From the NCBI GenBank assembly GCA_030426085.1, contig JAUHYW010000007.1:124001-188000 (forward strand): DNA of 64,000 nucleotides, read 5' to 3'. Positions 1 through 9,209 of this stretch are shown one piece after another (within the stretch, counting starts at the first letter, position 1; every line of letters starts with the position of its first letter). Made by a program: the position numbers and the translations under genes. This DNA is from a bacterium. GTDB lineage: Bacteria > Myxococcota_A > Bradymonadia > UBA7976 > UBA1532. Below the pieces are notes generated by a model. That model was not told the DNA's origin and did not search any database. It was given only the letters and a program-made list of their open reading frames with translations.

Positions 1-1656
1 CGGGCCCCCGCCGCGGCGCCGGCAGCCGACTCGGCCCCGCCCCCGACGGCGACCCGACGCTCTTCGCGGCGCCCGCCCCGCCGACCCGCCGCCGGCAAGC
101 GCAGCGTGCGCGCCCTGGGCAGCGGCCGGGCGGCCCCCCGCCCGCGCAAGCTCAAGGCGCAGATCGCCCGCCCGGTCATGCCCCCGCCGCCCCCGCCGGG
201 CATCGTGGGCGACGTCGCGCCCCCGCCCGAGATGAACACCGAAGAGTACAAGGCCACCGCCGAGGCCGACTTCAAGTCGGCGCTTCAGACCCCACTGTCG
301 ACCTTCAGCATCGACGTCGACACCGCCAGCTACGCCAACGCCCGCCGCTTCATCGAGCAGCAGAACCGGCTGCCGCCGAAGGATGCGGTCCGGGTCGAGG
401 AGTTCATCAACTACTTCTCCTACGCCTACCCGAACCCGAAAGGCCCCCACCCCTTCTCCATCCACACCGAGGTCTCGACCGCGCCGTGGAATACGAAGCA
501 CCGGCTGGTGCACATCGGCATCCAGGGCCAGAAGGTCGACACCGCCGCCCTGCCCCCCCAGAACCTCGTCTTCCTGCTCGATGTGTCGGGCTCGATGAAC
601 CGGGCCAACAAGCTGCCGCTGCTCAAGCAGGCCTTCCGCATGCTGGTCGACAACCTGCGGCCCCAGGACAGGGTGGCGATCGTGGTCTACGCCGGCGCGG
701 CGGGGCTGGTGCTGCCCTCGACCCCGGGCAAGCAGCGGGAGAAGATCCTCGACGCGCTCGACCGCCTGCGGGCCGGCGGCTCGACGGCCGGGGCGGCGGG
801 CATCCAGCTCGCCTACGAGGTCGCCCGGGAGAACTTCGTCGACGGGGGCAACAACCGGATCATCCTGGCCACCGACGGCGACTTCAACGTGGGCACGTCC
901 TCCGAGGGCGACCTGGTGAAGCTCATCGAGGAGAAGCGCGAGTCGGGGGTCTTCCTGACCATCCTCGGCTTCGGGCGGGGCAACTACAAAGACAACAAGA
1001 TGGAGATGCTGTCGAACAAGGGCAACGGCAACGCGGCCTACATCGACAGCGTGCTCGAGGCGAAGAAGGTGCTGGTCACCGAGATGGGCGGCACCCTCCA
1101 GACCATCGCCAAGGATGTGAAGATCCAAGTGGAGTTCAACCCGGCGAAGGTCAAGGGCTACCGCCTCATCGGCTACGAGAACCGGGCCCTGGCCGACCGG
1201 GACTTCGCCGACGACACCAAGGATGCCGGCGAGCTGGGCGCGGGGCATACGGTGACGGTGCTCTACGAGATCATCCCCGCCGGCAGCGACGAGCCCCTGC
1301 CCGGGGTGGCCGAGCTCAAGTACCAGAAGCGCGCGATCAGCGACGAGGCGAAGCGCTCGCCCGAGATGATGACGGTCAAGCTGCGCTACAAGCAGCCCGA
1401 CGGCGACACCAGCACCCTGGTGACCCAGCCGCTCGTCGACCAGGACGTGGCGTTCTCGAAGACGACCGACGACTTCCGCTTCTCGGCGGCGGTGGCGACC
1501 TTCGCCCAGGTGCTGCGCGGCTCGAAGTACACCGCCGACGTGAAGCTGACCGATGTCATCGAGATGGCTCGGGGCGCCGAGGGCGACGACGGAGAGGGCT
1601 ACCGGGGCGGCTTCGTACAGCTCGTGCGCAAGGCCGAGGCGATGAGCGGCCGCTGA
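1..1656 (+). CDS. von Willebrand factor A domain protein, YfbK type (5' end outside window)
   Basis: The reading frame is open from base 1, so the true start and probably a signal or lipoprotein peptide lie upstream; a GTG at 106 is in frame but sits in low-complexity Pro/Arg/Ala sequence and is unlikely to be the real start. After this linker comes the conserved YfbK N-terminal block (TPLSTFSIDVDTASYAN), then a VWA domain with a complete MIDAS motif DVSGS encoded at 580-594, and a C-terminal block of the type found in YfbK proteins. VWA domains bind divalent metal and mediate protein contacts; proteins of this family are usually exported and anchored. The specific role is unknown. The next gene begins about 80 bases downstream. 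Confidence 0.85.
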   Translation, partial: RAPAAAPAADSAPPPTATRRSSRRPPRRPAAGKRSVRALGSGRAAPRPRKLKAQIARPVMPPPPPPGIVGDVAPPPEMNTEEYKATAEADFKSALQTPLSTFSIDVDTASYANARRFIEQQNRLPPKDAVRVEEFINYFSYAYPNPKGPHPFSIHTEVSTAPWNTKHRLVHIGIQGQKVDTAALPPQNLVFLLDVSGSMNRANKLPLLKQAFRMLVDNLRPQDRVAIVVYAGAAGLVLPSTPGKQREKILDALDRLRAGGSTAGAAGIQLAYEVARENFVDGGNNRIILATDGDFNVGTSSEGDLVKLIEEKRESGVFLTILGFGRGNYKDNKMEMLSNKGNGNAAYIDSVLEAKKVLVTEMGGTLQTIAKDVKIQVEFNPAKVKGYRLIGYENRALADRDFADDTKDAGELGAGHTVTVLYEIIPAGSDEPLPGVAELKYQKRAISDEAKRSPEMMTVKLRYKQPDGDTSTLVTQPLVDQDVAFSKTTDDFRFSAAVATFAQVLRGSKYTADVKLTDVIEMARGAEGDDGEGYRGGFVQLVRKAEAMSGR

Positions 1657-1736
1657 GCCGACGTCGGCGGGGTGAGACGGCCAATGTGTCGGTCCGTACC
1701 ATGGCCCCGCCACGACCCGGATGCTACCGTCCCTCC

Positions 1737-2168
1737 ATGCGCACCCTGCCCCCGAGCACCCCGCCCGCCCTGCACGAGCCCGGCCCGCTGCTCATGGTCG
1801 ACGACGACCCGCTCGACCTGCGCATCGCCCGCCGGTGTCACGCCCGCAGCGGCATCGACCGCCCGCTGCGCACCTTCGACGAGCCGACCGCGCTGCTGAC
1901 ACACCTCGAGGCCGTCGGCCGGGGCGAGGCCCCCCGGCCCGCGCTTCTGCTGGTGGACGTACGCATGCCGGGCGTGGACGGCTTCGAGGTCGTGCGCCGG
2001 GTCCGGGCGCAGGCCCCGTTCACCTCGGCGCCGCCGATCGCGATGCTCACCACGTCCGATCTGGACGAAGACCGCGAGACCGCCAGCGCGGTGGGCTGCG
2101 CGGCGTATCTGGTCAAGCCCCAGGACACCCGGTCGTTCATCGAACTCTTCCGAGCGATGGGCCCCTGA
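1737..2168 (+). CDS. Single-domain response regulator (CheY/Rcp1-like)
   Basis: A 143-residue receiver domain with no output domain. Visible receiver residues are the acidic cluster D22-D24, phosphoacceptor D74 in LLLVDVRMPG, T105/T106 and K127 in YLVKP. It lies three bases upstream of a histidine kinase whose H-box resembles phytochrome-type kinases, and such pairs usually pass phosphate from the kinase to the regulator, which acts by protein contact. Start chosen at ATG 1737; an in-frame ATG at 1701 would add 12 residues and cannot be excluded. Its target is unknown. Confidence 0.85.
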   Translation: MRTLPPSTPPALHEPGPLLMVDDDPLDLRIARRCHARSGIDRPLRTFDEPTALLTHLEAVGRGEAPRPALLLVDVRMPGVDGFEVVRRVRAQAPFTSAPPIAMLTTSDLDEDRETASAVGCAAYLVKPQDTRSFIELFRAMGP

Positions 2169-2171
2169 CAC

Positions 2172-3320
2172 ATGGACGGCGACGACGCGCGGCGGGTCCG
2201 GCTGAGCGAGGCGCAGCTTCGGGCGACCTTCCTGTCGGCGCGGGTGGGATACTCGGTCATCGAGCTGGTGGCGCCCGACGACCCCGAGACGTGGGTGATC
2301 CGAGCCAACAACCGGGCGGCCTCTCTCAACTCTCAGGCCGATCTGGCGCCGGTCGTCGGGCAGCGGCTCCTCGAGGCCTTCCCCCCGATGCGCGACAGCC
2401 CGTTCATCGGTTGGTATCAGAAGGTGCACCGCACCGGGCAGCCGCAGGAGCTGCCCGAGATCCGCTATGGCGACGAGCAGGTGCCCGACGCGGCCTTCCG
2501 GGTGTGGCTCGATCCGATGCCGGGCGACTGCGTGCTGGGGCAGTACGTCAACGTGACGCTCCAGCGGCAGGCCGAGGGGCGGCTGCGGGCGCTCAACGCC
2601 TCGCTCGAGGCGCAGGTCGCCGCGCGCACCGCCGCGCTGACGGCCTCCCGGCGCATGCTGGGCGAGATCACCTACGCCGCCGCCCATGACTTGCAGACCC
2701 CGCTGAGGCATGTGCTGCTGCTCTCCGATCCCGACGAGCCGTTCGATGAGGCCGAGCCCGTGGGCGCGCCGCTGGCGTTGATCCATCGGGCGGCGATGCG
2801 GATGCGGGAGCGGCTGTCGGCCCTGCTGGTGTACACCGGCGCCGATCGGGTCGAGCCGGCGCGGCCGGTGGACCTGCGCGCCGAGCTGGATCGGGTGCTC
2901 GCGGGGCACGCGCGGCTGATCGACGCATCGGCCGGCCGGGTACGGACCGCGCTGGACCCGGGCGCGGTCTCGGTGCCGATCAACGCCCTGCGCACGGCGC
3001 TGGAGCAGCTCGTGGAGAACGCCCTCATCTTCCACGCGCCGGGCGCGCCGCCCGAGGTGACGGTGAAGCTCGCCGCCGAGGGCCCCTGGCTGGCGCTGAC
3101 GGTGCGGGACGAGGGGCTGGGCATCGCGCCCGAGCATCACGCCGCGATCTTCCAGGCGTTCTACCGGGTGCACGGCGGCGATCGCTTCCCCGGGGTCGGG
3201 GTCGGGCTGGCCGCGGTGCGGGTGGCGACCGAGGCCGCGGGGGGGCGGGTCGAGGTGCGGTCGGCGCCGGGTGAAGGGGCGACGTTCACCGTGCGGCTGC
3301 CGCTGGCCGAGGGCGAGTGA
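2172..3320 (+). CDS. PAS-like sensor histidine kinase
   Basis: A 382-residue kinase with no obvious membrane segment, so probably cytoplasmic. Residues 1-125 look like a PAS-type sensor. A short helical linker follows, then a HisKA block with H172 in AAHDLQTPLRH, and a C-terminal HATPase with N-box LEQLVENAL, G1 box DEGLGIAP and G2 box GVGVGLAAV. The HDLQ-x-PLR H-box is typical of phytochrome-like and related HWE-independent kinases. It follows the single-domain response regulator after three bases, so the two probably form one phosphorelay. No chromophore or metal site is recognisable in the sensor part, so the signal is unknown. Confidence 0.88.
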   Translation: MDGDDARRVRLSEAQLRATFLSARVGYSVIELVAPDDPETWVIRANNRAASLNSQADLAPVVGQRLLEAFPPMRDSPFIGWYQKVHRTGQPQELPEIRYGDEQVPDAAFRVWLDPMPGDCVLGQYVNVTLQRQAEGRLRALNASLEAQVAARTAALTASRRMLGEITYAAAHDLQTPLRHVLLLSDPDEPFDEAEPVGAPLALIHRAAMRMRERLSALLVYTGADRVEPARPVDLRAELDRVLAGHARLIDASAGRVRTALDPGAVSVPINALRTALEQLVENALIFHAPGAPPEVTVKLAAEGPWLALTVRDEGLGIAPEHHAAIFQAFYRVHGGDRFPGVGVGLAAVRVATEAAGGRVEVRSAPGEGATFTVRLPLAEGE

Positions 3321-3335
3321 GGCGGGCGCGGGCCC

Positions 3336-3689
3336 TCAGTACATCGTGTCGAGGATGTCCATGAGCTGGCCGCACTTGTCGGCGCAGCAGGTGGCGGTGC
3401 CGGGGTAGCCCGAGCAGTCGACGCCGAAGTAGATCTGCTCACCGTGGTGCGAACCGCAGTAGCAGTTGGTGATCATCCGCTCGGCGTCCCCCGGGGCGGC
3501 GTCGGGGAAGCAGGTGTAGTCGACGCCGTTGAGGGTGAGGTCGACCGCGCCGCCGTCGTCGGGCACGACGCACATGGCCGACTCGGCCTCGACGGCGCCG
3601 GCGTCGTCGAAGCGCTCCTGGGCGTCGGCGCCGACGAGCAGGATCAGGGGCAGGGCGAGGGCGGTGATGAGGGCGACGAGGGTCTTCAT
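3336..3689 (-). CDS. Small secreted cysteine-rich protein
   Basis: 117 residues starting at ATG 3689 with a GGAG ribosome site. Residues 1-23 form a clear signal peptide (MKTLVALITALALPLILL, cleavage likely after ADA). The mature part has eight cysteines, including a CYC and a CC pair, which suggests disulphide bonding or metal binding outside the cytoplasm. No family is recognised. It converges on the histidine kinase gene (15 bases apart) and lies downstream of the reductase gene on the same strand with a gap of about 125 bases. Confidence 0.7.
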   Translation of the reverse strand: MKTLVALITALALPLILLVGADAQERFDDAGAVEAESAMCVVPDDGGAVDLTLNGVDYTCFPDAAPGDAERMITNCYCGSHHGEQIYFGVDCSGYPGTATCCADKCGQLMDILDTMY

Positions 3690-3815
3690 GGGGGCTCCGG
3701 TTCGAGTGGCGCCGCTCGATTGCGGCGGCGTCCATCTCTTGGCTCGGGGCCCACGCTTCTTTTTCGCCGGGCGCGGATTCTCGTCGGATGCGCGTCGCGC
3801 GCGGGCTGGCGCGGC

Positions 3816-5027
3816 TCAGATCCCCCCGGGCTTGGGACCCTTTCCGAAGCCGGTCAGCTCGGCGTACTCGAGCACCCGCTGCAACGTGAGCCGGTCGATG
3901 GCCGCGGGTCGGATGTCGAGCGGCTCGAGCAGCGCCCGGGCGGCGCGGGTGTCGAAGACGGGGGTCTCGGAGAAGTAGGGCCGCACCGCCTCGGAGAACC
4001 GCCAGAAGCGCTGACTCGCCTGGGCCAGCATGCGCTCCCGACGCCGCAGCCGGGGCGCCTCGCCGCGGGGGCGCGGGGCGACGGGCCGGGGGCGCGGCGT
4101 GGGCGGCCGGGGGCGCGGGCGGCGGGCGTCGACCCGGGGCAGGTGCAGTCGGTAGAACGCGCTGAGCGCGTCGTACAGCTCGCCGAGCGTCGGCGGCGTC
4201 GGGTGGGTCAGGTGATACACCCCGCCCACCTCGGGGCCCATCATGCCGATGCGGGCCACCGCCGCGCCCACGAAGTCGGCGGTGACGAGGTTGATCGGGC
4301 CGTCGAGCGCGCCGGGCACGTCGAGGTCGGCCAGGATCAGCTCGTCGGCGCCCAGGCGGTCGTGCCCCGCGAGGTGGCACATCGCCGAGAGCGCGCGGCA
4401 GATCAGATAGAAGCCGTGGAAGTTCACCGCGCGCCCGTCCCGGGCCCCGCCGACGATGATGCTCGGGCGGCAGATGCGGACCGGCAGCCCGTCGCGGCCG
4501 GCGGCGTGCACCAGCAGCTCGGCCTTCCACTTCGAGGCCTCGTACGGGTTGCGGAAGGCGGGCGGCGCGGTCGAGATCGCCTCGGGGGCGACGCCGGGCC
4601 GCTGCCCGCAGACGTAGGCCGTGCTGACGTGGGTGAAGGGCACGCCGCCCAGGCTGCGGGCGAGCTCGAGCATCAGGTGGGTGCCGCCGACGTTGGTCTC
4701 GAACGGCTCGTTGCGGCCGACGACCTCGAAGGCGACCCGGGCGGCGCTGTGGATGACGCGGTCGACCCCGGCGAGGCGGCGCAGGGCGTCGGGCGAGAGG
4801 CCGAGGTCGGGGCGGGTCAGGTCGCCGTCGAAGACCTCGAAGTCGAGGTGCGGGTCGCGCCCGACGAGCGCCAACGTGGCCCGCACCCGCTGCTCGGCGG
4901 TGCGCCCGCCTCGCCCGCGGGCCAGGCAGATGACCCGGCAGCCGGCGTCGAGCAGCTCGCCGAGCACGGTGCCGCCGACCTGGCCGGTGGCGCCGGTGAG
5001 CAGAATGGTCGGTCTCTCGCTGGTCAC
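3816..5027 (-). CDS. NAD(P)-binding thioester-reductase/male-sterility-like protein
   Basis: 403 residues. An extended short-chain dehydrogenase fold is shown by the N-terminal dinucleotide motif TGATGQVG (residues 11-18), the active-site pair Y162-x3-K166 in NPYEASKWK, and the family block VIHSAARV. These match the NAD_binding_4 (thioester reductase/male sterility) group, which reduces fatty-acyl or peptidyl thioesters or acts on sugars and steroids; the substrate is not evident. A Pro/Arg-rich linker near residue 300 precedes a C-terminal tail. Start is a GTG at 5027 preceded by GGGGGAG; the open frame continues much further upstream, but that part is low-complexity and overlaps the next gene. 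It is divergent from the propeller gene. Confidence 0.8.
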   Translation of the reverse strand: MTSERPTILLTGATGQVGGTVLGELLDAGCRVICLARGRGGRTAEQRVRATLALVGRDPHLDFEVFDGDLTRPDLGLSPDALRRLAGVDRVIHSAARVAFEVVGRNEPFETNVGGTHLMLELARSLGGVPFTHVSTAYVCGQRPGVAPEAISTAPPAFRNPYEASKWKAELLVHAAGRDGLPVRICRPSIIVGGARDGRAVNFHGFYLICRALSAMCHLAGHDRLGADELILADLDVPGALDGPINLVTADFVGAAVARIGMMGPEVGGVYHLTHPTPPTLGELYDALSAFYRLHLPRVDARRPRPRPPTPRPRPVAPRPRGEAPRLRRRERMLAQASQRFWRFSEAVRPYFSETPVFDTRAARALLEPLDIRPAAIDRLTLQRVLEYAELTGFGKGPKPGGI

Positions 5028-5240
5028 AGCTCCCCCGCGACTCTCGGATACATACTCCGGCCAGGGCCCCTTCGACGCAAATTTCCCGGGGCGGCCCTGA
5101 CAGCCGGCCGCCGCGCGGGGCCACGCTCGGCCAGCGTGCCCCGGTGATCGGGTCGGGCGCCATGACACGGGCGTTGCGCGGGGTCGAGCGTGATACGATG
5201 CGCCCGTTCCACGTCCGACCAGCCGGGATCCCGACGCCGC

Positions 5241-7028
5241 ATGCTCGCGACCTTCGCGCTCTCGATCGCCCTCGCCGCCCCGCTCCCCGACGCCGGACCC
5301 GGCGAGCTGGTGTGGTGGCGGCCGGACGCGCCGGCCTCGGGGCTCGCGCTGCGGGGCGGCGGCGTCATGCGGGGCCTGGGCCCGGGGCGCAGCGAGTGGT
5401 GGCCGCTCGACGGCGATCCGCCCCGGCTGCTGGCCCGCACGACCCCCTGCCCCTCCGTCTCGGCGACCTATGATCCACCCCGCGCGCGCCTGCCCGAGCG
5501 GCGGCTGCCCTGGGGCCCGCTGGCGGCCTACGGCTGGAGCGACCGCGGCTGCGCGCTCACCGGCACGGTGGCCGGGCCGCTCGTCCGCTACAACCGCAGC
5601 GCGGTGGCGGCGGTGATCCCCCGATCGCAGCCGGCGCGGCTGGTGGCGATCGAGCCCGGCTGCACCCGGGCGGCGGTGGTCGACGACGACGCCCTGCACG
5701 TCTTCCCGGTGGAGGCGCCGGCCGACGCGGTGCGGGTCCCGCTGGCCCAGACCCCGGCCGACATGCGGCTGACCGACGAGGCGGTGATCCTGGCCGCGCT
5801 CGACGGCGGGTTGACGCTCTACCGCCCCGACGGGCACCGGCTGGCGGCCATCGAGCTGGGGGCGCCGCTGGGCTGCGCGGCCACCGCCGAGGGGCTCGTC
5901 CTGGCCGAGACCGTCGAGGGCGAGACCCGGGCCTACGCCATGAGCGACGGCGCCCTGCGCTGGGGGCGGCCGGCGGTCGACGCCGAGCTGGGGCGGAGCT
6001 GGTCCGACGATCCCCCGGCGACCGTCGGCCGCATGGCGGTCCAGCCCGGCGGGCGGTGGGTCGCGGCGGTGTTCGACGGGCGGCTGCGCCTGTGGGCCCC
6101 GGGCGAGGGGCGCGTCGAGGTCCTGCCCGGCGACGCGGTGGACGCCGCCTTCTCTCCCGACGGCGCCCGGCTCGCGGTGCGCGGCCCGCAGCGGGTGACG
6201 ATCTGGCGGATGACCGACGGCGCCCCCCGCCGTGGGCGCAGCGTCGCGGTGAAGCCGCTCGGATCGCCCGATGATCACGAGCGGGGCCCGGCCGGCGCAA
6301 CGCTGGCCTGGGTCGGCGAGGCGCTGGTGGCGCTGGTCGACGAGGGGATCGCGCCGGTCCTGGGCGTCGGTGGCCCGACCCTGACGGTGGACGATCCCCG
6401 GGCGCTGGTCGCCGCCGGCCGCCGGCTGTGGGTGGTGGCCGGCAGCGGGGCCCGGCCGGTGCGGGTGGGGCGGCGACTGGCGGCGGATCGCGCCCGCTCG
6501 ACCCGGGTCTGGCCCGGAATGAGCGGCGCCCGGCTCGACTGCGAGGCGCGGCTGGTCGCGGCGGGCCCCCTCGGCTGGCGCACGCTCGACCGCCCCGCCC
6601 GCCCCGAGCAGGCGCCGCCGCCGGTCCGGCTGTGCGCGCCGGGCGGGGCCGAGGTCCGCATCGAGCCCGATCAGGCGCTGGCGGTGCGGGTCACCCGCCG
6701 CCCGGGACAGCCGCCGACCCGCCGGGAGACGCAGGTCCCGCTGCTGGGCGAGATCCGGGCGCTGGACGTCGCCGACGACGGCGCGGTGACCGCCCTGCTC
6801 GACGGGCGGGCCATCACCCGCTGGCGGCCGGGCGGCGGGCTCGATCGGGTGACCTGGGTGGTCGTCGAGGGGCGGGACGTCGTCGCCGGAGGCGGCCGGG
6901 TGAGCGGATCGCGCGCGGCCCGGCGGGCACTCGGCTGGTGGACCCCGGCGGGGCTGATCCCGGCCACCGAGGCCCCGTCGGCGAGCGGGCTGCCCCGCCT
7001 CGCTCCGGCCGGCGAGCCCCCCCGATGA
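5241..7028 (+). CDS. Secreted WD40-like beta-propeller protein
   Basis: 595 residues with a short signal-like N-terminus (MLATFALSIALAAPLP). The body has repeating blade-like units of the form x-D-G-x-L-x-L-[WY]-x-P-x-G, for example GRLRLWAPGEG and DAAFSPDGARLAV, consistent with a WD40/PQQ-type propeller used as a binding scaffold. An upstream in-frame ATG at 5190 would add 17 charged residues ahead of the signal peptide, so 5241 is preferred. The stop overlaps the next gene's start (ATGA), so the two are probably co-translated. Function unknown. Confidence 0.75.
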   Translation: MLATFALSIALAAPLPDAGPGELVWWRPDAPASGLALRGGGVMRGLGPGRSEWWPLDGDPPRLLARTTPCPSVSATYDPPRARLPERRLPWGPLAAYGWSDRGCALTGTVAGPLVRYNRSAVAAVIPRSQPARLVAIEPGCTRAAVVDDDALHVFPVEAPADAVRVPLAQTPADMRLTDEAVILAALDGGLTLYRPDGHRLAAIELGAPLGCAATAEGLVLAETVEGETRAYAMSDGALRWGRPAVDAELGRSWSDDPPATVGRMAVQPGGRWVAAVFDGRLRLWAPGEGRVEVLPGDAVDAAFSPDGARLAVRGPQRVTIWRMTDGAPRRGRSVAVKPLGSPDDHERGPAGATLAWVGEALVALVDEGIAPVLGVGGPTLTVDDPRALVAAGRRLWVVAGSGARPVRVGRRLAADRARSTRVWPGMSGARLDCEARLVAAGPLGWRTLDRPARPEQAPPPVRLCAPGGAEVRIEPDQALAVRVTRRPGQPPTRRETQVPLLGEIRALDVADDGAVTALLDGRAITRWRPGGGLDRVTWVVVEGRDVVAGGGRVSGSRAARRALGWWTPAGLIPATEAPSASGLPRLAPAGEPPR

Positions 7029-8491
7029 GCCGCCGCGTCCTACAGTGCGTCGCCCGGGCCATCGCCGCGCCGTGCCTCACCGCCCTGCTCGTGAGCGGCT
7101 GCGGATCGGGCCCGAGCGTGCAGGCCACCCGCGTGCACGAGGACGCCCGGCTGGCCGAGCGCCTGGTCGAGACGAAGCCCGGCGCGGCGGCCCGGCGCTT
7201 CCTGGCCGCGGGCGAGGGCATCGAGGCGCTGAGCGCCCGCCACCCGGATCATCCCCTCACCGTCGAGCTGCGCGAGGGCGATCACGTCGGCGACATGCCC
7301 CGGGCGCTGTTCGAGGCCCGGCTGGCGGTCGCCCGGCGGGTCATGGGGCCGGCCGATCTGCTCGACGCGGCGGTGACCGTGCTGCCGCCGCCGCCGCGGG
7401 GCCTGGGGCGGCTGGCGAGGTCGACGTCCGGGCCTCGCGCGGTCGACCGGCTGCGGGCCGCCCTCGAAGCGCGCGGCGCGGCGCTCCCCCCCGCGGTCGA
7501 GGCCCACGGCCCGCCGCCGAGCCGGCCCGCTCCCCCGCCGCCGACGCTGCCCGCCCCGCTCACCGGCGATCTCGACGCCCACTGGGCAGCCGTCCGGGGC
7601 CACGCCGACGCCGACGAGTGGCTGGCCGCCGCAATCGGACGGCTGCCGTCGAGCACTCGCTTCATCCGGGCCCGGGCCCTGCATCGCGGCCGGGGCTGGC
7701 AGGCGCTGGCGGCCCACCTGCTCGACGCGGGCGATCGGGGCGGCGCCGAGCGGGCCCTGGGCTTCGCGGTCGAGCGGGGCCTGCTCGAAGGGCTGGCCGC
7801 GCCCCTACGCAGCAACGGCTGGCTGCCGGTACACCTCGTGACCACGCTGCGCGCCGCGGGGCAGATCGAGCGGGCGCAGCGGATCGCGGCGCTGTACGCC
7901 GCCGGGCTCGCCCGGGTGTTCGCCACGCCGGACAACGCCATCGACGACCTCCTGGCCAAGGCCGAGGCGCTGGCCGCCGCGGCCACCGAGATGGGCGATC
8001 CGGTGGCGCTGGGCTGGCTGAGCCACGTCCTGCGGCGGGACCTGCTCGACGCCCTGCGCCGCCGGGCCCGCTCGAACCCTGCCGACCCCGCCGTGCGCCG
8101 GGCCCACGCGCGGCTGACCACGCTGAGCCCGGCCGAGCGGGCCGAGCCGGCGCTGGCCGCGGTCCGGGCGATGGCCCCGGCCCTGGCCGCCGCGGCGGCC
8201 GCCGGCCGGGGTGATCGGGGCGCCGTCGACGCCGTCCGCGACGCGGGGGACGGGCTGTCGGCGCCCGACCGCGTCGTGCTCTACCTGGCTCTGGCCCGCC
8301 TCGAGCCCGACGCGAGCGACGCCCACCTCGGCCGGGCGCTGGCGGCCATCGCCGAGCGCCCCGACCGCATGGCCCGGGTCGACGCGCTGGTCGACGCCGA
8401 CGCCGTGTCGCGCGCGCTCGACCGGGCCCCCGGCCCCCACACCCGGGCCGGGCTGGCCGGGCTGCTGTTCGACGCGCAGCGCCCCCGCTGA
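7025..8491 (+). CDS. Lipoprotein, alpha-helical repeat-like
   Basis: 488 residues. An N-terminal signal sequence ends in a lipobox (VSGC, C26), so the mature protein should be lipidated. The remainder is Ala/Arg/Leu-rich helix, probably TPR- or HEAT-like, with a Pro-rich linker around residues 160-175. No family is recognised. It overlaps the beta-propeller gene by four bases, which suggests the two products act together at the envelope. It is the last gene before the injection-system leader and nothing links it to that system except position. Confidence 0.65.
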   Translation: MSRRVLQCVARAIAAPCLTALLVSGCGSGPSVQATRVHEDARLAERLVETKPGAAARRFLAAGEGIEALSARHPDHPLTVELREGDHVGDMPRALFEARLAVARRVMGPADLLDAAVTVLPPPPRGLGRLARSTSGPRAVDRLRAALEARGAALPPAVEAHGPPPSRPAPPPPTLPAPLTGDLDAHWAAVRGHADADEWLAAAIGRLPSSTRFIRARALHRGRGWQALAAHLLDAGDRGGAERALGFAVERGLLEGLAAPLRSNGWLPVHLVTTLRAAGQIERAQRIAALYAAGLARVFATPDNAIDDLLAKAEALAAAATEMGDPVALGWLSHVLRRDLLDALRRRARSNPADPAVRRAHARLTTLSPAERAEPALAAVRAMAPALAAAAAAGRGDRGAVDAVRDAGDGLSAPDRVVLYLALARLEPDASDAHLGRALAAIAERPDRMARVDALVDADAVSRALDRAPGPHTRAGLAGLLFDAQRPR

Positions 8492-8744
8492 TCCCGCTCG
8501 AAAAAAATCCGCCCACCGATCGCGCTGACCTGTGACGCGGCGGTCGAGCTTTATCGGACGTCACCCCGACGTCGGGATTCTCCCTCGCGGAGACCCATAT
8601 GCCCGATGCCACGCGCCGAGCCGCCGAGATCCCCCGTCAGGGTGCCGTCCCCGATGACGGGCCGCGCTCCGAGGCGCCGCGCCGACGCGCCCCGACCGTC
8701 GGCCTGTCATGCCCGCCGAGGCATCAAAAATCGCTCGGCACGGG

Positions 8745-8773
8745 TTGACCACGATGGGGGGAGTGCCTTACAT
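8745..8773 (+). promoter_or_regulatory. Candidate sigma-70-type promoter for the eCIS operon
   Basis: TTGACC (8745-8750), 17-base spacer, TTACAT (8768-8773). Both hexamers are close to consensus, the spacing is ideal, and such a pair is uncommon in DNA this GC-rich. It points toward the injection-system genes. Transcription is not shown by sequence alone. Confidence 0.35.
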
Positions 8774-9123
8774 CTGGGGTGTCGCATCAAAGAGGAGGAC
8801 GCGCCGCCCACAGGGCCGGGAACCGGGTGTTGGGAGGCAGGCGTACAACGAGGACACGGACCAGGCGCACCGCCCGAAGGCTCGGGGATCGGTGGCCTGC
8901 GCCGACGCGAGCGGAGGCTGCGCGGGTGGATCGAACGACTGGGGGCGGACAGTTCGCGATGGGCCAAGACCTTGATTTGAAATAGATTACCCTGAGTCCA
9001 TCGATGGATGGCGCGCGGCGTCGACCGACGGAGAGCCCCTCGAGCCGAAGGCCCGAGAGGGGATCCGCTCTGGCGGCACCGGCCGCGATGGCATCCGTAT
9101 GACCCAGGTGTGATGACCCCCGA

Positions 9124-9137
9124 CCGCCGCGAGGCGG
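9124..9137 (+). promoter_or_regulatory. Small GCGA-loop hairpin in the leader
   Basis: CCGCC (9124-9128), loop GCGA (9129-9132, GNRA type), GGCGG (9133-9137). A stable short stem in the presumed 5' leader, about 70 bases before the first start codon. Its function is unknown. Confidence 0.25.
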
Positions 9138-9209
9138 CGTGTGACGAGCGGCGCCGATGGCAACTGCTCATATAGGGATGGTGCGTACACCATCCGGAGG
9201 GAAGAGACA

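Larger units (their letters stand above)
8492..9209 (+). other. Gene-poor leader upstream of the injection-system operon
   Basis: 718 bases with no convincing gene. Short open frames exist (one of 48 codons from ATG 8599) but have no recognisable content. The stretch contains a candidate promoter at 8745-8773, an AT-rich patch at 8971-8990 unusual for this genome, one copy of the GATGGCATC palindrome at 9087 and a small hairpin at 9124-9137. If transcription starts at the candidate promoter, the transcript has a leader of about 430 bases, long enough for post-transcriptional control or a small RNA. Confidence 0.5.

Noticed and set aside
8599-8748. A 48-codon frame in the eCIS leader
   Set aside because: Arg/Pro-rich, no clear ribosome site, and it ends right at the candidate promoter. 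Coding cannot be supported.
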